DNA of 41,264 nucleotides from Billgrantia bachuensis (GCF_011742165.1 NZ_JAAQTO010000015.1:1-41264); one strand, 5' to 3'; shown: positions 1-8,713, counted from the first letter of the stretch. A program made the numbers and translations. Notes: generated by a model from the letters alone, not told the origin.

Positions 1-468
1 TCCATGCAGTACCTGTACCGACGCCCCAACCTGCCCATCGCCACCTCCTGGGCCAGCGTGGATGCCACCGATCTCACCGAGATTCCTTTACTGGGGGACG
101 TCTCGGCGGGCCTGCCGATCGAAGCCTGCCCCAGCGGCGGCACCGTCTATGCCCCCGCCTGCATGGTGCGGCGTAATACCTATGCCCTGCGGGTGCGCGG
201 CGACTCGATGATCGACTGCAACATCTTCGATGGCGACGTGATCATCATCGAGCGCCAGGAGAGTGCGGAGAACGGCGAAACCGCCGTGGTGCTGATCAAC
301 CAGCAGGAGGTCACGCTGAAGAAGCTCTATATCGAGAAGAGCGGCGTCCGCCTGCAGCCGGCCAATGAGAACATGGCGCCTATCTATCTCAAGAACAGCG
401 ACATCCAGGTACTCGGCATGGTGATGGGCGTGGTGCGCCAGCAGGATCGGCACGAGCTGACCCACTGA
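1..468 (+). CDS. LexA-type S24 repressor/peptidase, C-terminal part (cut by window edge)
   Basis: The reading frame is open to the left edge, so the DNA-binding N-terminus probably lies outside the window. What remains is the self-cleaving LexA/UmuD peptidase domain. Counting from the first visible Met (base 4), the Ala35-Gly36 scissile bond lies in GDVSAG, the catalytic Ser68 in RGDSM and the general-base Lys106 in VTLKK. The tail (LQPAN...PIY...VMGVVR) is LexA-like. In this family the domain mediates dimerisation and RecA-stimulated self-cleavage, which relieves repression. The gene overlaps the next start by one base. It could be lexA itself or a lexA-like paralogue; the missing HTH part would decide. 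Confidence 0.8.
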   Translation, partial: SMQYLYRRPNLPIATSWASVDATDLTEIPLLGDVSAGLPIEACPSGGTVYAPACMVRRNTYALRVRGDSMIDCNIFDGDVIIIERQESAENGETAVVLINQQEVTLKKLYIEKSGVRLQPANENMAPIYLKNSDIQVLGMVMGVVRQQDRHELTH

Positions 469-1085
469 TGCGCTATCCGGTGCCCGACCTGCCACCCGGC
501 CACTGGCGGGAAAGCGTCACCGAAGTGGAGAAGAGCCGCTTCATCGCCTGGCTCTGCCACGTCCCGGATGCAGCCGCCTTCGAGGCGGTCCTGGCCGAGG
601 CCCGGCGTGCCCACCCCAATGCCAGCCATCACTGCAGCGCCTTCATCGCCGGACCGCCCGGGGAGCAGAACGCCATCGGCTTCTCCGACGACGGTGAGCC
701 AGGCGGCACCGCGGGGCGCCCCATGTTCCAAGTGCTGGAAGGCGCCGGACTGGGTCAGGTGGGCTGCGTGGTGACGCGCTATTTCGGCGGCACCAAGCTC
801 GGCACCGGCGGCCTGGCCCGTGCTTACGCCCAGGCCGTGGCCCGCGGGCTCGATGACCTGCCGCGACGGGAAGTGGTCGAGCGCATCGCACTCAAGCTCA
901 AGGTGGATTTCGCCGGCGAGGCCGAGGCACGCGCGTGGCTGGAGAGCCATGACGTGCCGGTCGAAGCGGCCAGCTACGCAAGCGATGGGGTGCTGCTCAC
1001 CGTAGGCTGGCCGAGCGACATCGAGGTCGACCTGGCGCCGTTGGAGGCCCGATTGCGCGGCAGGCTTGCCTTGGTCGAAGACTAG
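468..1085 (+). CDS. yigZ: YigZ/IMPACT family protein
   Basis: A 205-residue protein with the IMPACT-family N-terminal domain: SRF near residue 25, SDDGEPGGTAGRPM from about residue 73, and TRYFGGTKLGTGGL from residue 103. A C-terminal DUF1949-like domain follows from about residue 140. Length and architecture match bacterial YigZ. The molecular role of the family is poorly defined; IMPACT proteins are linked to translation control in eukaryotes. The start ATG overlaps the TGA of the LexA-like gene, so the two are probably translationally coupled. Confidence 0.88.
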   Translation: MRYPVPDLPPGHWRESVTEVEKSRFIAWLCHVPDAAAFEAVLAEARRAHPNASHHCSAFIAGPPGEQNAIGFSDDGEPGGTAGRPMFQVLEGAGLGQVGCVVTRYFGGTKLGTGGLARAYAQAVARGLDDLPRREVVERIALKLKVDFAGEAEARAWLESHDVPVEAASYASDGVLLTVGWPSDIEVDLAPLEARLRGRLALVED

Positions 1086-1188
1086 CCGCGCCCCGAGCCG
1101 GCCCTCCCATTTGCGCGGCGACGAGGCAATAGGGTAAACCTTCCGAAGCAACGACCATGCACTTCGTCCCCGTGAATGAGGAGTCTCC

Positions 1189-1773
1189 ATGACGCCGCAT
1201 GCCAAGGCGCCACTCGGCGCCCTGTTCTGGGCCTTTACCCGTATCGGCCTGTTCGGTTTCGGCGGCGGCCCGTCGATGATCCCCCTGGTGCAGCAGGAAG
1301 TGGTCAAGCATCACGCCTGGCTCAGCGACGAGGAGTTCGCCGACATCCTGGCCATCGCCAACACCCTGCCCGGCCCCATCGCCACCAAGATGCCCGGCTA
1401 TATCGGCTTTCGGCTGGCCGGCACGCTCGGCTGTGCGGTTGCCGTCGGTGCCGTGATACTGCCCATGATCGTGGCGATGATCGTGCTGCTCACCACCTTG
1501 AACCGCTATCGCGACATGGCCTGGATCCGGGGCATGGGCCAGGCCGTAGTACCGGTGGTGATGGTCATGATGGGCCAGCTGACGCTGGACTTCTGGAACA
1601 AGTCGCGGCTCGCCCTGGGCTGGATCATCAGCCTGGTCATGGCCGCGGCTGCCGGCGGCCTGATCTATCTGGCAGGAGTGCATCCCGGGCTGATCATCGG
1701 CGCGCTGCTGGCGGTTGCCCTGCTGTGCCCGTTGCCCAAGGGACGGGCGAAGCACGAGGAGACGAATCCTTGA
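1189..1773 (+). CDS. Chromate transporter (CHR) family, N-terminal half protein, copy 1
   Basis: A 194-residue membrane protein equal to one half of a ChrA-type transporter. Family motifs are present: FGFGGGPSMIPL near residue 20, NTLPGPIATKMPGYIGF near residue 60, and several hydrophobic segments. Short-chain CHR proteins occur as adjacent pairs that together replace the two-domain ChrA. The partner starts at 1770 and overlaps this stop. An AUG with a GAGGAG ribosome site precedes it. CHR members export chromate or move other oxyanions; the substrate here is not evident. It is roughly 70% identical by eye to the protein at 14136, so the window carries two paralogous pairs. Confidence 0.85.
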   Translation: MTPHAKAPLGALFWAFTRIGLFGFGGGPSMIPLVQQEVVKHHAWLSDEEFADILAIANTLPGPIATKMPGYIGFRLAGTLGCAVAVGAVILPMIVAMIVLLTTLNRYRDMAWIRGMGQAVVPVVMVMMGQLTLDFWNKSRLALGWIISLVMAAAAGGLIYLAGVHPGLIIGALLAVALLCPLPKGRAKHEETNP

Positions 1774-2300
1774 TCTACTGGCAGCTGTTCCTCGCCTTCT
1801 TCATTCCCAACGTCGTCGGCTATGGTGGCGGCCCGGCGATCATCCCGCTGATCGAAGCGGAAGTGGTGGGCCGCTACGGCTGGATGAACGCCCAGGAGTT
1901 TGCCGAGACCCTGGCCTTGGGAAACGCCCTGCCGAGTCCCATTGCCACCAAGATGGCCGGCTATGTGGGCTATGATGTGGCCGGCATCGGTGGCGCCCTG
2001 ATCGCCGTGCTGGCCACCGTGGTGCCATCGCTGCTGCTGATGCTGGGGGCGCTCGGGCTGCTCTATCGCCATCGCGACTCGCCGCGCGTCAAGCGCATGA
2101 GCCAGTGGGTACGCCCGGTGATCGCCGTGATGATGGCCTGGCTGACGTGGAGCTTTCTCAGCGCAGGACTGGAAGGCGCCGGCCCGCTGCATATGCTGCT
2201 GATCGCTGCGGTTGCCGCCATCGCCCTGCTGCGTTTTCGCACCCACCCGGCTTTCGTGATCCTGGCTGCATTGGTCTACGGGGGCCTCTTTCTCGGCTAA
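1770..2300 (+). CDS. Chromate transporter (CHR) family, C-terminal half protein, copy 1
   Basis: A 176-residue membrane protein, the partner of the gene at 1189. I chose the TTG at 1770, which overlaps the previous TGA (TTGA). It gives exactly the same length and N-terminus (IY-L-FLAFFIPN) as the ATG-started paralogue at 14705, and a GAGGAGA ribosome site lies just upstream. Motifs are GYGGGPAIIPLIEAEVVGRYGW near residue 15 (conserved through the pair at 14705) and NALPSPIATKMAGYVGY near residue 48. The two half proteins presumably form an antiparallel heterodimer. It is followed after 59 bp by the gamma-glutamyltransferase-like gene, probably in the same transcript. Confidence 0.85.
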   Translation: MIYWQLFLAFFIPNVVGYGGGPAIIPLIEAEVVGRYGWMNAQEFAETLALGNALPSPIATKMAGYVGYDVAGIGGALIAVLATVVPSLLLMLGALGLLYRHRDSPRVKRMSQWVRPVIAVMMAWLTWSFLSAGLEGAGPLHMLLIAAVAAIALLRFRTHPAFVILAALVYGGLFLG

Positions 2301-2359
2301 CCCGCGGCCAGGCGGCCCATTCGCCGCGAAGTGGCGCAATCTAACGTCAAGGAGTCTCC

Positions 2360-3967
2360 ATGCAGCATGACGCGCACTACTACCCCAGTCCATCGCGGCG
2401 CATGGCCACCTACGGTAACCGCGGCATGGTCGCTACCTCGCAGTCCCTGGGTGCCCAGGCCGGGATGCAGATCCTGCAGCAGGGCGGCAACGCCGTGGAC
2501 GCGGCGATCGCCACCGCCGCGGCGCTGACGGTGGTGGAGCCGACCTCGAACGGCCTGGGCAGTGACGCTTTCGCCATCGTCTGGATCGACGGCAAGCTGC
2601 ATGGCCTGAATGCCAGCGGCCCGGCACCCCGGGCGGCAACCATCGAGGCGGTCAAGGCGCTGGGCCATGAGCGCATGCCCGAGCAGGGTGTCTTGCCGGT
2701 CACCGTGCCCGGCGCCCCGGCAGCCTGGGCGGCGCTGTCCGAGCGTTTCGGCAAGCTGGCCTTCGCCGACCTTCTGGCCCCGGCCATCGCCTTGGCGGAA
2801 CAAGGCTTCCCCGTCTCGCCGACCGTCAGCCGCATGTGGGAAGACGCCTTCGAGGCCTATCGCGGCAGCAACGATTCCGCCCTGCGTCCCTGGTTCGACG
2901 TCTTCGCCCCCGACGGTCGCGCTCCTCGGGCCGGCGAGCGCTGGGCGGCACCCGACCACGCCTACTCGCTGCGCGCCATCGCCGCAACCCACGGTAAAGC
3001 GTTCTATCGCGGCGAACTGGCCGAACGCATCGACACCTTCTTTCGCAAACACGGCGGCCTGCTACGCCGCGAGGACCTGGCCGCCTTCGAACCCGAGTGG
3101 GTCGAGCCGATCGGCACCCGCTATCGCGGCCATGACATCTGGGAGATCCCGCCCAACGGCAGCGGGCTGATCGCGCTGCAGGCGCTGGGCATGCTCGAAC
3201 GCCTGGGTGAGGAAGGGCGCGACCCGGTGGAGACCCTGCATCGACGCATCGAGGCGACCAAACTGGGCTACGTCGACGGGCTGCGCTATGTCACCGAGCG
3301 TGATGCCATGGGTCCTAGCGTGGAGCAGTTGCTGGCCGACGATTACCTTCAGGTGCGCGCCAACCTGATCGGCCAGCAGGCGCTGGAACCGAAACATGGC
3401 AACCCGATCAGGGGCGGTACCGTGTACCTGGCCACCGCCGATGGCGACGGCAACATGGTGTCGTTCATCCAGAGCAATTACATGGGCTTCGGTTCGGGCG
3501 TCGTGGTGCCGGGCACCGGCATCAGCCTGCAGAATCGCGGCTGCTCGTTCTCCCTCGACCCCGGCCATGCCAATGCGCTGGCACCGGGCAAGCGTACCTA
3601 CCACACCATCATCCCGGGCTTCATCACCCGCAATGGCGCGGCGGTGGGGCCGTTCGGCGTGATGGGCGGCTTCATGCAGCCGCAGGGGCACGTTCAGGTG
3701 GTCTCCGCCATGCTCGACGATCGCCTCAACCCCCAGGCGGCGCTCGACCTGCCGCGCTGGAAGTGGACCCGGGACAGGACCGTCGAGGTCGAGCCGCACT
3801 TCCCCGATCACCTCGCCCAGGCGCTGGCGCGGCGCGGCCACCGCATCGTCAAGCGAGCCGACTCGCTGAGCTTCGGCCGTAGCCAGGTGATCCTGCGCGA
3901 CAGCGACAGCGGCGTGCTATGCGGCGGCACCGAGCCGCGCACCGACGGCGCCGTACTGGCCTGGTAG
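2360..3967 (+). CDS. Gamma-glutamyltransferase-like Ntn hydrolase, cytoplasmic
   Basis: A 535-residue protein of the gamma-glutamyltranspeptidase/cephalosporin acylase family, close to the YwrD-like branch. Residues near 35-60 (QILQQGGNAVDAAIATAAAL) are the family N-terminal signature. Thr354 in GGTVYLAT is the expected self-cleavage site and nucleophile at the start of the small subunit, followed by GNMVSFIQS. The C-terminal part carries the family pattern with NRG and PGKRTYHT. No signal peptide is visible, unlike periplasmic Ggt, so it should act inside the cell. An AAGGAG ribosome site lies upstream. It follows the CHR pair at 1189-2300. A role in hydrolysing a gamma-glutamyl or related amide bond is a family inference. 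Confidence 0.85.
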   Translation: MQHDAHYYPSPSRRMATYGNRGMVATSQSLGAQAGMQILQQGGNAVDAAIATAAALTVVEPTSNGLGSDAFAIVWIDGKLHGLNASGPAPRAATIEAVKALGHERMPEQGVLPVTVPGAPAAWAALSERFGKLAFADLLAPAIALAEQGFPVSPTVSRMWEDAFEAYRGSNDSALRPWFDVFAPDGRAPRAGERWAAPDHAYSLRAIAATHGKAFYRGELAERIDTFFRKHGGLLRREDLAAFEPEWVEPIGTRYRGHDIWEIPPNGSGLIALQALGMLERLGEEGRDPVETLHRRIEATKLGYVDGLRYVTERDAMGPSVEQLLADDYLQVRANLIGQQALEPKHGNPIRGGTVYLATADGDGNMVSFIQSNYMGFGSGVVVPGTGISLQNRGCSFSLDPGHANALAPGKRTYHTIIPGFITRNGAAVGPFGVMGGFMQPQGHVQVVSAMLDDRLNPQAALDLPRWKWTRDRTVEVEPHFPDHLAQALARRGHRIVKRADSLSFGRSQVILRDSDSGVLCGGTEPRTDGAVLAW

Positions 3968-3991
3968 TCGATCGACCGCTAGGGGATTATG

Positions 3992-5380
3992 TCAGGAGGC
4001 GACTACCCGCACCGGCTGAGTAAGGCGAAAGAGACTGACCAACAAGGCTACCAGCGCCAGCAGAGCCGCCAACCACAGCGCTAAAGATACATCGCCGAAG
4101 GGCAGTGTCATCACCAGCGCAACCATGGCAGAGCCCAGGCACTGGCCGAAGGTGCGCAGCGTCGCCAGCACCCCGGAAGCGTTTGCGCTCAACGCCAAGG
4201 GAGCGCTGCCAATGATTTCGCGATTGTTCGGTGCCTGGAAAAAACCGTAGCCCAGCCCGCAGAGCAGCGAAGGCAATATTATATAGATCGCCGAGCCAGC
4301 TGCACTCAGCCAGCCCAGTCCTACCATCCCTCCCATAAACAAGGCCAGCCCCCCTGCCGCAAGCAGCGCTGGGTCGCGCTTGTCGGCCAGGCGACCGGCC
4401 ATGGGCCCAGAGATCAATAGCGCCAGCGGCCACGGGGTGAAGAGCAGGGCCGCCTGCAGTGGCGAGACGCCCATCACGCTCTGGTAGAGAAAGGGCAGCG
4501 CGACGAAAGCCGCTCCCTGGGCTGTGAAGGCCAGTACCGTCACCAGGGATGCAGTCGCAAAGCGGGGTTCCGCGAACAACGACAGCGGCACCAACGGAGA
4601 GGGCGTGCGTCCTTGCCGCCAGACGAAGATGGCGAGGGAAAGCAGGCTGAGCGCGGCAAGCCCGCCAACCAGAACGTAGTGCCCCGAATGGCCCAGTCGC
4701 TCCATGGTCAGCACGAGCCCTCCCATCATCAACGCGGAGAGAAGCGCCCCCGGCCAGTCGAAGCCGCCTCGCTGCCAGGGCTCGAACGACAGCGACCGCC
4801 AGGCTAACCCGATGGCCAGCAGACCCACCGGAACATTGACGGCAAAGACCCAGGGCCAGTTAGCCAGTGAGAGCACCACCCCCCCCAGAGTAGGCCCCGA
4901 GGCCAAGCCGAAGGCGACGACCATGGCATTGAGGCCGATCGATCTCCCCAGCAGTCGGTGCGGAAAAATGTTCCGATAGAGCGATGGGCCCAAGCTGAGG
5001 ATCGCCGCCCCGCCCAACCCCTGCACAACACGACACGCTAGCAGCGACTCCAAGTTGGTGGAGAGCGCCGCACCTAACGCGCCCAGAGTGTAGAGCACCA
5101 GACCGCACCAGAAGACACGCCACTGCCCTGCCAGACGACTGAAAGCCGCAAAGGAGAGTAGCGAGGCAGCACATGCCAGTTGGTAGGCGGTAGCAACCCA
5201 TACCGCCCGAGATTCGGGAACGCCCAGGCCTTGTGCCAGTGTCGGTAGAGCGATATTGACGATGCCAAGGTCGAGCACGGCCATCAAGGTAGCCAATACC
5301 ACTACCAGGGTGGCTACAAGCCGTTGCCTCCCGTCCAGCCCCGCATCTCCGGGCCGCTCATCGAAGAGCTGCTTCAGCAT
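3992..5380 (-). CDS. MFS drug/metabolite exporter, DHA2 (EmrB/QacA) type
   Basis: A 462-residue major-facilitator protein with about 14 hydrophobic segments. The start at 5380 has a GGAGAGG ribosome site; the longer open frame upstream is non-coding. DHA2 features are the first segment with VLDLGIVNIALPTLA, RVVQGLGGAAIL after the third segment, and the antiporter motif C region GLASGPTLGGV near residue 150. These transporters export organic compounds using the proton gradient. A TGGTATACCA operator lies 139 bp upstream at 5519-5528, so it belongs to the island regulon. A likely role is export of a pathway substrate or toxic intermediate, but that is inference. Confidence 0.85.
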   Translation of the reverse strand: MLKQLFDERPGDAGLDGRQRLVATLVVVLATLMAVLDLGIVNIALPTLAQGLGVPESRAVWVATAYQLACAASLLSFAAFSRLAGQWRVFWCGLVLYTLGALGAALSTNLESLLACRVVQGLGGAAILSLGPSLYRNIFPHRLLGRSIGLNAMVVAFGLASGPTLGGVVLSLANWPWVFAVNVPVGLLAIGLAWRSLSFEPWQRGGFDWPGALLSALMMGGLVLTMERLGHSGHYVLVGGLAALSLLSLAIFVWRQGRTPSPLVPLSLFAEPRFATASLVTVLAFTAQGAAFVALPFLYQSVMGVSPLQAALLFTPWPLALLISGPMAGRLADKRDPALLAAGGLALFMGGMVGLGWLSAAGSAIYIILPSLLCGLGYGFFQAPNNREIIGSAPLALSANASGVLATLRTFGQCLGSAMVALVMTLPFGDVSLALWLAALLALVALLVSLFRLTQPVRVVAS

Positions 5381-5518
5381 GGCAAACCCTCTCCATGCAA
5401 GCACCACCCTGCCCATACCGCTTCCCCACACACCGATCCGGTATGGCAACACTTGCCCATTTTGCTGCCTCAACAAGTCACACCTTCCGGGACAATCAAT
5501 CTGCCCGGGCCATGTCCA

Positions 5519-5528
5519 TGGTATACCA
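5519..5528. promoter_or_regulatory. Putative GntR-type operator upstream of the MFS gene
   Basis: An exact TGGTATACCA palindrome in the 499-bp intergenic region 5381-5879. It is one of seven copies in this island. The same core is the known binding motif of the FCD-type GntR regulators UxuR/ExuR. It sits 139 bp upstream of the minus-strand MFS start. No convincing -35/-10 pair was found beside it. The rest of this intergenic region holds only the promoter and operator of the plus-strand operon. Confidence 0.65.
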
Positions 5529-5709
5529 CAAATCATCTCGGTTCTATCCGGCTTGATTAGCCTTGCCATGACGCTCCTGAGCCAATCTCGTGCATGTTAG
5601 CAAGCCTGCGAGCAGCGGCACTGCTTCGGTTACCAGGGTATGGCTCACGTTTTCACAGAGCGCTGACTGGCATCGCCCAGGGGAAAACTGACCCAAGTCA
5701 GAAATTCCC

Positions 5710-5738
5710 TTGACAGGACAATCACGGTGAAATTACGC
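5710..5738 (+). promoter_or_regulatory. Candidate sigma70 promoter of the diiron/aldehyde dehydrogenase operon
   Basis: TTGACA (5710-5715) and TTACGC (5733-5738) are separated by 17 bp. The -35 is perfect and the -10 weak. The predicted start near 5745 puts the operator at 5753-5764 just downstream, a position suited to repression. Confidence 0.5.
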
Positions 5739-5752
5739 TCACTTCATGGCTT

Positions 5753-5764
5753 TTGGTATACCAA
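5753..5764. promoter_or_regulatory. Putative GntR-type operator of the diiron/aldehyde dehydrogenase operon
   Basis: The perfect 12-bp palindrome TTGGTATACCAA lies 116 bp before the first gene of the operon and just downstream of the candidate promoter at 5710-5738. It is the most symmetrical of the seven copies. Confidence 0.75.
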
Positions 5765-5879
5765 GAGCCATTTACAAGAAACCCGGTGATTGCCGGACAA
5801 TGTCGGTTAACTACCCACGGCAAACAACAACAGCGCGGCCTGCCGAACCAGGCGGCGTACAGCAACCAGGAGTCCTCCC

Positions 5880-6611
5880 ATGGCACAGTTGATGAATCGC
5901 GACGAATTCCGTACCGCTCTGGAAGAAGCCATCAAGGGCAAGAGCGCGAACAAGGCACCGTTCAGCGTAGCCTGGGCCAGCGGCAAGCTGTCCCGCGACC
6001 ACCTCGCCCGCTGGGCCGAGAATCACTATCACTATGTAGGCCCATTTGCCGACTACCTGGCTTATATCTATGCCAACACGCCGGAAAACTACACCGAGGC
6101 CAAGGACTTCCTGCTGCAGAACATGTACGAGGAAGAGCTGGGCGGTGACCGCCATACCGACCTGCTGATCCGCTTCGCCGAGGCCTGCGGTACCACCCGC
6201 GAGCGCGTCGAGAACCCCGATAACATGTCGCCCACCACTCGTGGCCTGCAGAGCTGGTGCTATGCCGTGGCCATGCGTGAGCATCCGGTGGTCGCCGTGG
6301 CTGCCCTGGTCGTTGGCCTGGAGTCCCAGGTGCCGTCGATCTATCGCAAGCAGACGCCGACCCTGCGCGAGAAGTACGGCTTCACCGACGAGGAAGTCGA
6401 GTTCTTCGATCTGCACATCGTCTCCGACGAAATCCACGGTGAGCGTGGCTACCAGATCGTGCTGGAGCATGCCGATACCGTCGAGCTACAGCAGCGCTGC
6501 CTGAAGATCTGCGAGATCGGCGCCCAGATGCGCCTGCTCTACACCACCGCGCTGTACTACGACTACGTTGCCGGCGACCTGCCTATCACCGAGCTCGACA
6601 TGGCCGCCTGA
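5880..6611 (+). CDS. Heme-oxygenase-fold diiron oxygenase/oxidase (HDO; CADD/TenA-like)
   Basis: A 243-residue protein of the TenA/PqqC/CADD superfamily. It shows all six residues that bind the two irons in CADD, with matching spacing: Glu85 and His92 (E-x6-H), Glu148 (GLES), and His179, Asp183, His186 (H-x3-D-x2-H). PqqC and TenA lack this set, so an O2-activating diiron enzyme is the better reading. HDO members include CADD (p-aminobenzoate synthesis), UndA, BesC and SznF; chemistry varies, so the substrate is unknown. It is the first gene of a six-gene operon that also encodes a ferredoxin and a ferredoxin reductase, the expected electron donors. The start follows an AGGAG site. Cytoplasmic. 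Confidence 0.82.
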   Translation: MAQLMNRDEFRTALEEAIKGKSANKAPFSVAWASGKLSRDHLARWAENHYHYVGPFADYLAYIYANTPENYTEAKDFLLQNMYEEELGGDRHTDLLIRFAEACGTTRERVENPDNMSPTTRGLQSWCYAVAMREHPVVAVAALVVGLESQVPSIYRKQTPTLREKYGFTDEEVEFFDLHIVSDEIHGERGYQIVLEHADTVELQQRCLKICEIGAQMRLLYTTALYYDYVAGDLPITELDMAA

Positions 6612-6630
6612 TCCAGGCCCGGTCCCGTCA

Positions 6631-6662
6631 GGTCATCTGCCGGCGCCACCTGGCAGATGACC
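6631..6662 (+). other. Perfect 11-bp stem-loop between operon genes 1 and 2
   Basis: GGTCATCTGCC (6631-6641) pairs perfectly with GGCAGATGACC (6652-6662) across a 10-nt loop. No U-tract follows, so it is not a standard intrinsic terminator. It may stabilise the upstream mRNA 3' end or mark a processing site that lifts expression of the first gene. Confidence 0.6.
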
Positions 6663-6726
6663 CGGCGCGAGCACGAACGCACCCGGTCCAGCATCGGTAG
6701 CCAGCAACGACAAAGAGGTAAGCGTC

Positions 6727-8181
6727 TTGGATAACGCAACCCAATTTCTCAACTACATCGACGGCCAATGGGTCGCGGCCACTTCGGGGGAAACCTTCGA
6801 GAACCGCAACCCCGCCGACCAGGACGACCTGATCGGGCGCTTCCAGGCCTCGACGGTGGAAGACGCCCGCCAGGCCATCAGTGCGGCCGACAGCGCCTTC
6901 GCCGCCTGGCGCGAGACACCCATCTCGCAGCGCGCCAAGGTTCTCAACCGTGCCGCCGACTACCTGATGGAGAATGTCGAGCAGTTCGCCGAGGAACTGA
7001 CCCGCGAGGAAGGCAAACTGCTGGCCAACAGCCGCGACGAGATCGCGCGTTCCGCCCAGACCCTGCGCTTCTACGCGATCGAAGGCCAGACCATCACCGG
7101 CGAGACCTTCCCCCAGGACGATGCCAAGATGATGGTCTACTCCCAGCGCGAGCCGCTCGGCGTGGCCACCATCATCACGCCGTGGAATTTCCCGATCTCG
7201 ATCCCGGCGCGCAAGATCGCCCCGGCCCTGATTACCGGCAATACAGTGGTGTTCAAGCCTTCGTCGGATGCGCCGCTGATCGGCTATCGCCTGGCCGAGG
7301 CCCTGCATCATGCCGGCGTCCCGGCAGGCGTATTCAACTTCATCACCGGTGCCGCCTCGGCGATAGGCGAGGAGATCACCGCCAACCCCGTGGTGAAGGC
7401 GATCTCCTTCACCGGCTCCACCGCCGCTGGCGAGCGCATCCACCGCGCCGCGGCCATGGCCACTCGCACCCAGATGGAGCTTGGCGGCAAAAACCCCCTG
7501 ATCGTGCTCGAGGACGCCGACGTCGATACCGCGGTGGACCTCACCGTGAAAGGCGGCTTTTCGCTGACTGGTCAGGCCTGCACCGGCACCAGCCGCGTGC
7601 TGATCGCCAGTAGCCGCAAGGAGGAGTACCTCACGCGACTGGTGTCAAAGGTCAAGACGCTGAAGATCGGCAACGGCATGACCGAGGGCACCCAGATTGG
7701 CCCGCTAGCCACCCGCCAGCAGCTCGACACCGTGCTCGGCTACGTCGAGGCGGGAAAGAAGGAAGCGACCCATGTATACGGCGGCGAACACCTCACCGAA
7801 GGCGGCTATGCCAAGGGCTTCTACGTGGCGCCGGCGATCTTCAGCGACGTGACTCAGCAGATGCGCATCGCTCGCGAAGAGATCTTCGGCCCGGTAATCG
7901 CGGTGATCGAGATCAATGGCTACGAGGATGCCATCGCCAAGGCCAACGATACGTCCTACGGTCTCGCCGCTGCGCTGGTGACCAACGACATCGGCTACAT
8001 CCAGCGCTTCCCGCTCGATATCCAGGCCGGCACGGTAAAGGTCAACCGCACCACCACGGGCAACCTGGTCAACGCCCCCTTCGGCGGGCTGAAACAGTCG
8101 AGCACCTCCACGTTCCGCGAATCGGGGCGCGCCGGGCTGGACTTCTTTACCCAGACCAAGACCGTCTACCTCGGCCGCTGA
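6727..8181 (+). CDS. NAD(P)-dependent aldehyde dehydrogenase
   Basis: A 484-residue ALDH superfamily enzyme that oxidises an aldehyde to the acid. Asn154 lies in TPWNF, general-base Glu251 in ELGGKNP, nucleophile Cys285 in GQACTGTSR, and Glu385 in EEIFGPV. FTGSTAAG is the cofactor-loop motif. The start is TTG at 6727, preceded by an AGAGG site; no in-frame ATG lies near it. The GQACTGTSR context resembles semialdehyde dehydrogenases such as the alpha-ketoglutarate-semialdehyde type, but the substrate is not certain. It is the second gene of the operon and probably oxidises a semialdehyde formed after the oxygenase step. Confidence 0.9.
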   Translation: MDNATQFLNYIDGQWVAATSGETFENRNPADQDDLIGRFQASTVEDARQAISAADSAFAAWRETPISQRAKVLNRAADYLMENVEQFAEELTREEGKLLANSRDEIARSAQTLRFYAIEGQTITGETFPQDDAKMMVYSQREPLGVATIITPWNFPISIPARKIAPALITGNTVVFKPSSDAPLIGYRLAEALHHAGVPAGVFNFITGAASAIGEEITANPVVKAISFTGSTAAGERIHRAAAMATRTQMELGGKNPLIVLEDADVDTAVDLTVKGGFSLTGQACTGTSRVLIASSRKEEYLTRLVSKVKTLKIGNGMTEGTQIGPLATRQQLDTVLGYVEAGKKEATHVYGGEHLTEGGYAKGFYVAPAIFSDVTQQMRIAREEIFGPVIAVIEINGYEDAIAKANDTSYGLAAALVTNDIGYIQRFPLDIQAGTVKVNRTTTGNLVNAPFGGLKQSSTSTFRESGRAGLDFFTQTKTVYLGR

Positions 8182-8224
8182 GCGCGGCAGATACAACGAC
8201 AACCCTGACGACAAGGTGACACTC

Positions 8225-8704
8225 ATGAAACAGATTTTTCGACTGGAACTGGAAGAAGCCAAGCTGATGGTGGAAGCCGCCAAGCAGCGCTCCGAGGAGA
8301 TCGGCGTGCTGGAAACCATCTGCGTGGTCGATGACGGCGGCTATCCCCTGGCGCTGGAGCGCATGAACGGCGCCCGCGTCACCGGCCCGCAGATCGCCTG
8401 GAACAAGGCCTTCACCGCTGCCGGTCACAAGCGCTCGACCCATCTGTTCAACACCGCCCCCAACGGCCCCGCCCTGCCCGGCAACGAAGCCTTCGGCATC
8501 CAGTGGAGCTTCGAGGGCAAGTTCGCAGTCTTCGTCGGCGGCTTTCCCATCGTCGTCGATGGCGAAGTGATCGGCGGGGTGGGCCTGAGCGGCGGCAACG
8601 GCGAGCAGGACACCCAGGCTGGACTGGCAGCCTTGCAAGCGCTGCAGGATCACCTGCGCGACGCCGGCCACGAGATCGTGGTCGAAGCCGACATCAAGAA
8701 ATAA
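8225..8704 (+). CDS. GlcG/HbpS family protein (DUF336)
   Basis: A 159-residue protein with the DUF336 pattern: VVDDGGYPLALERMNGA near residue 35, WNKAFTAAGHKRST near residue 60, FVGGFPIVVDGEVIGGVGLSG near residue 100, and a final QDTQAGL. Members include HbpS (haem binding), GlcG and the PduO C-terminal domain; many sit in catabolic operons with undefined roles. The ATG at 8225 is preferred over the in-frame GTG at 8216 because AAGG at 8213-8216 is well spaced from it. No signal peptide is seen, so it is likely cytoplasmic. It might bind haem, a cobalamin-like ligand or a pathway intermediate. Confidence 0.85.
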   Translation: MKQIFRLELEEAKLMVEAAKQRSEEIGVLETICVVDDGGYPLALERMNGARVTGPQIAWNKAFTAAGHKRSTHLFNTAPNGPALPGNEAFGIQWSFEGKFAVFVGGFPIVVDGEVIGGVGLSGGNGEQDTQAGLAALQALQDHLRDAGHEIVVEADIKK

Positions 8705-8713
8705 GCAAGCAAC

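Noticed and set aside
5381..5569. N-terminal extension of the MFS protein
   Set aside because: The start at 5380 has a GGAGAGG site and normal length; the extension covers the operator and is not membrane-like.
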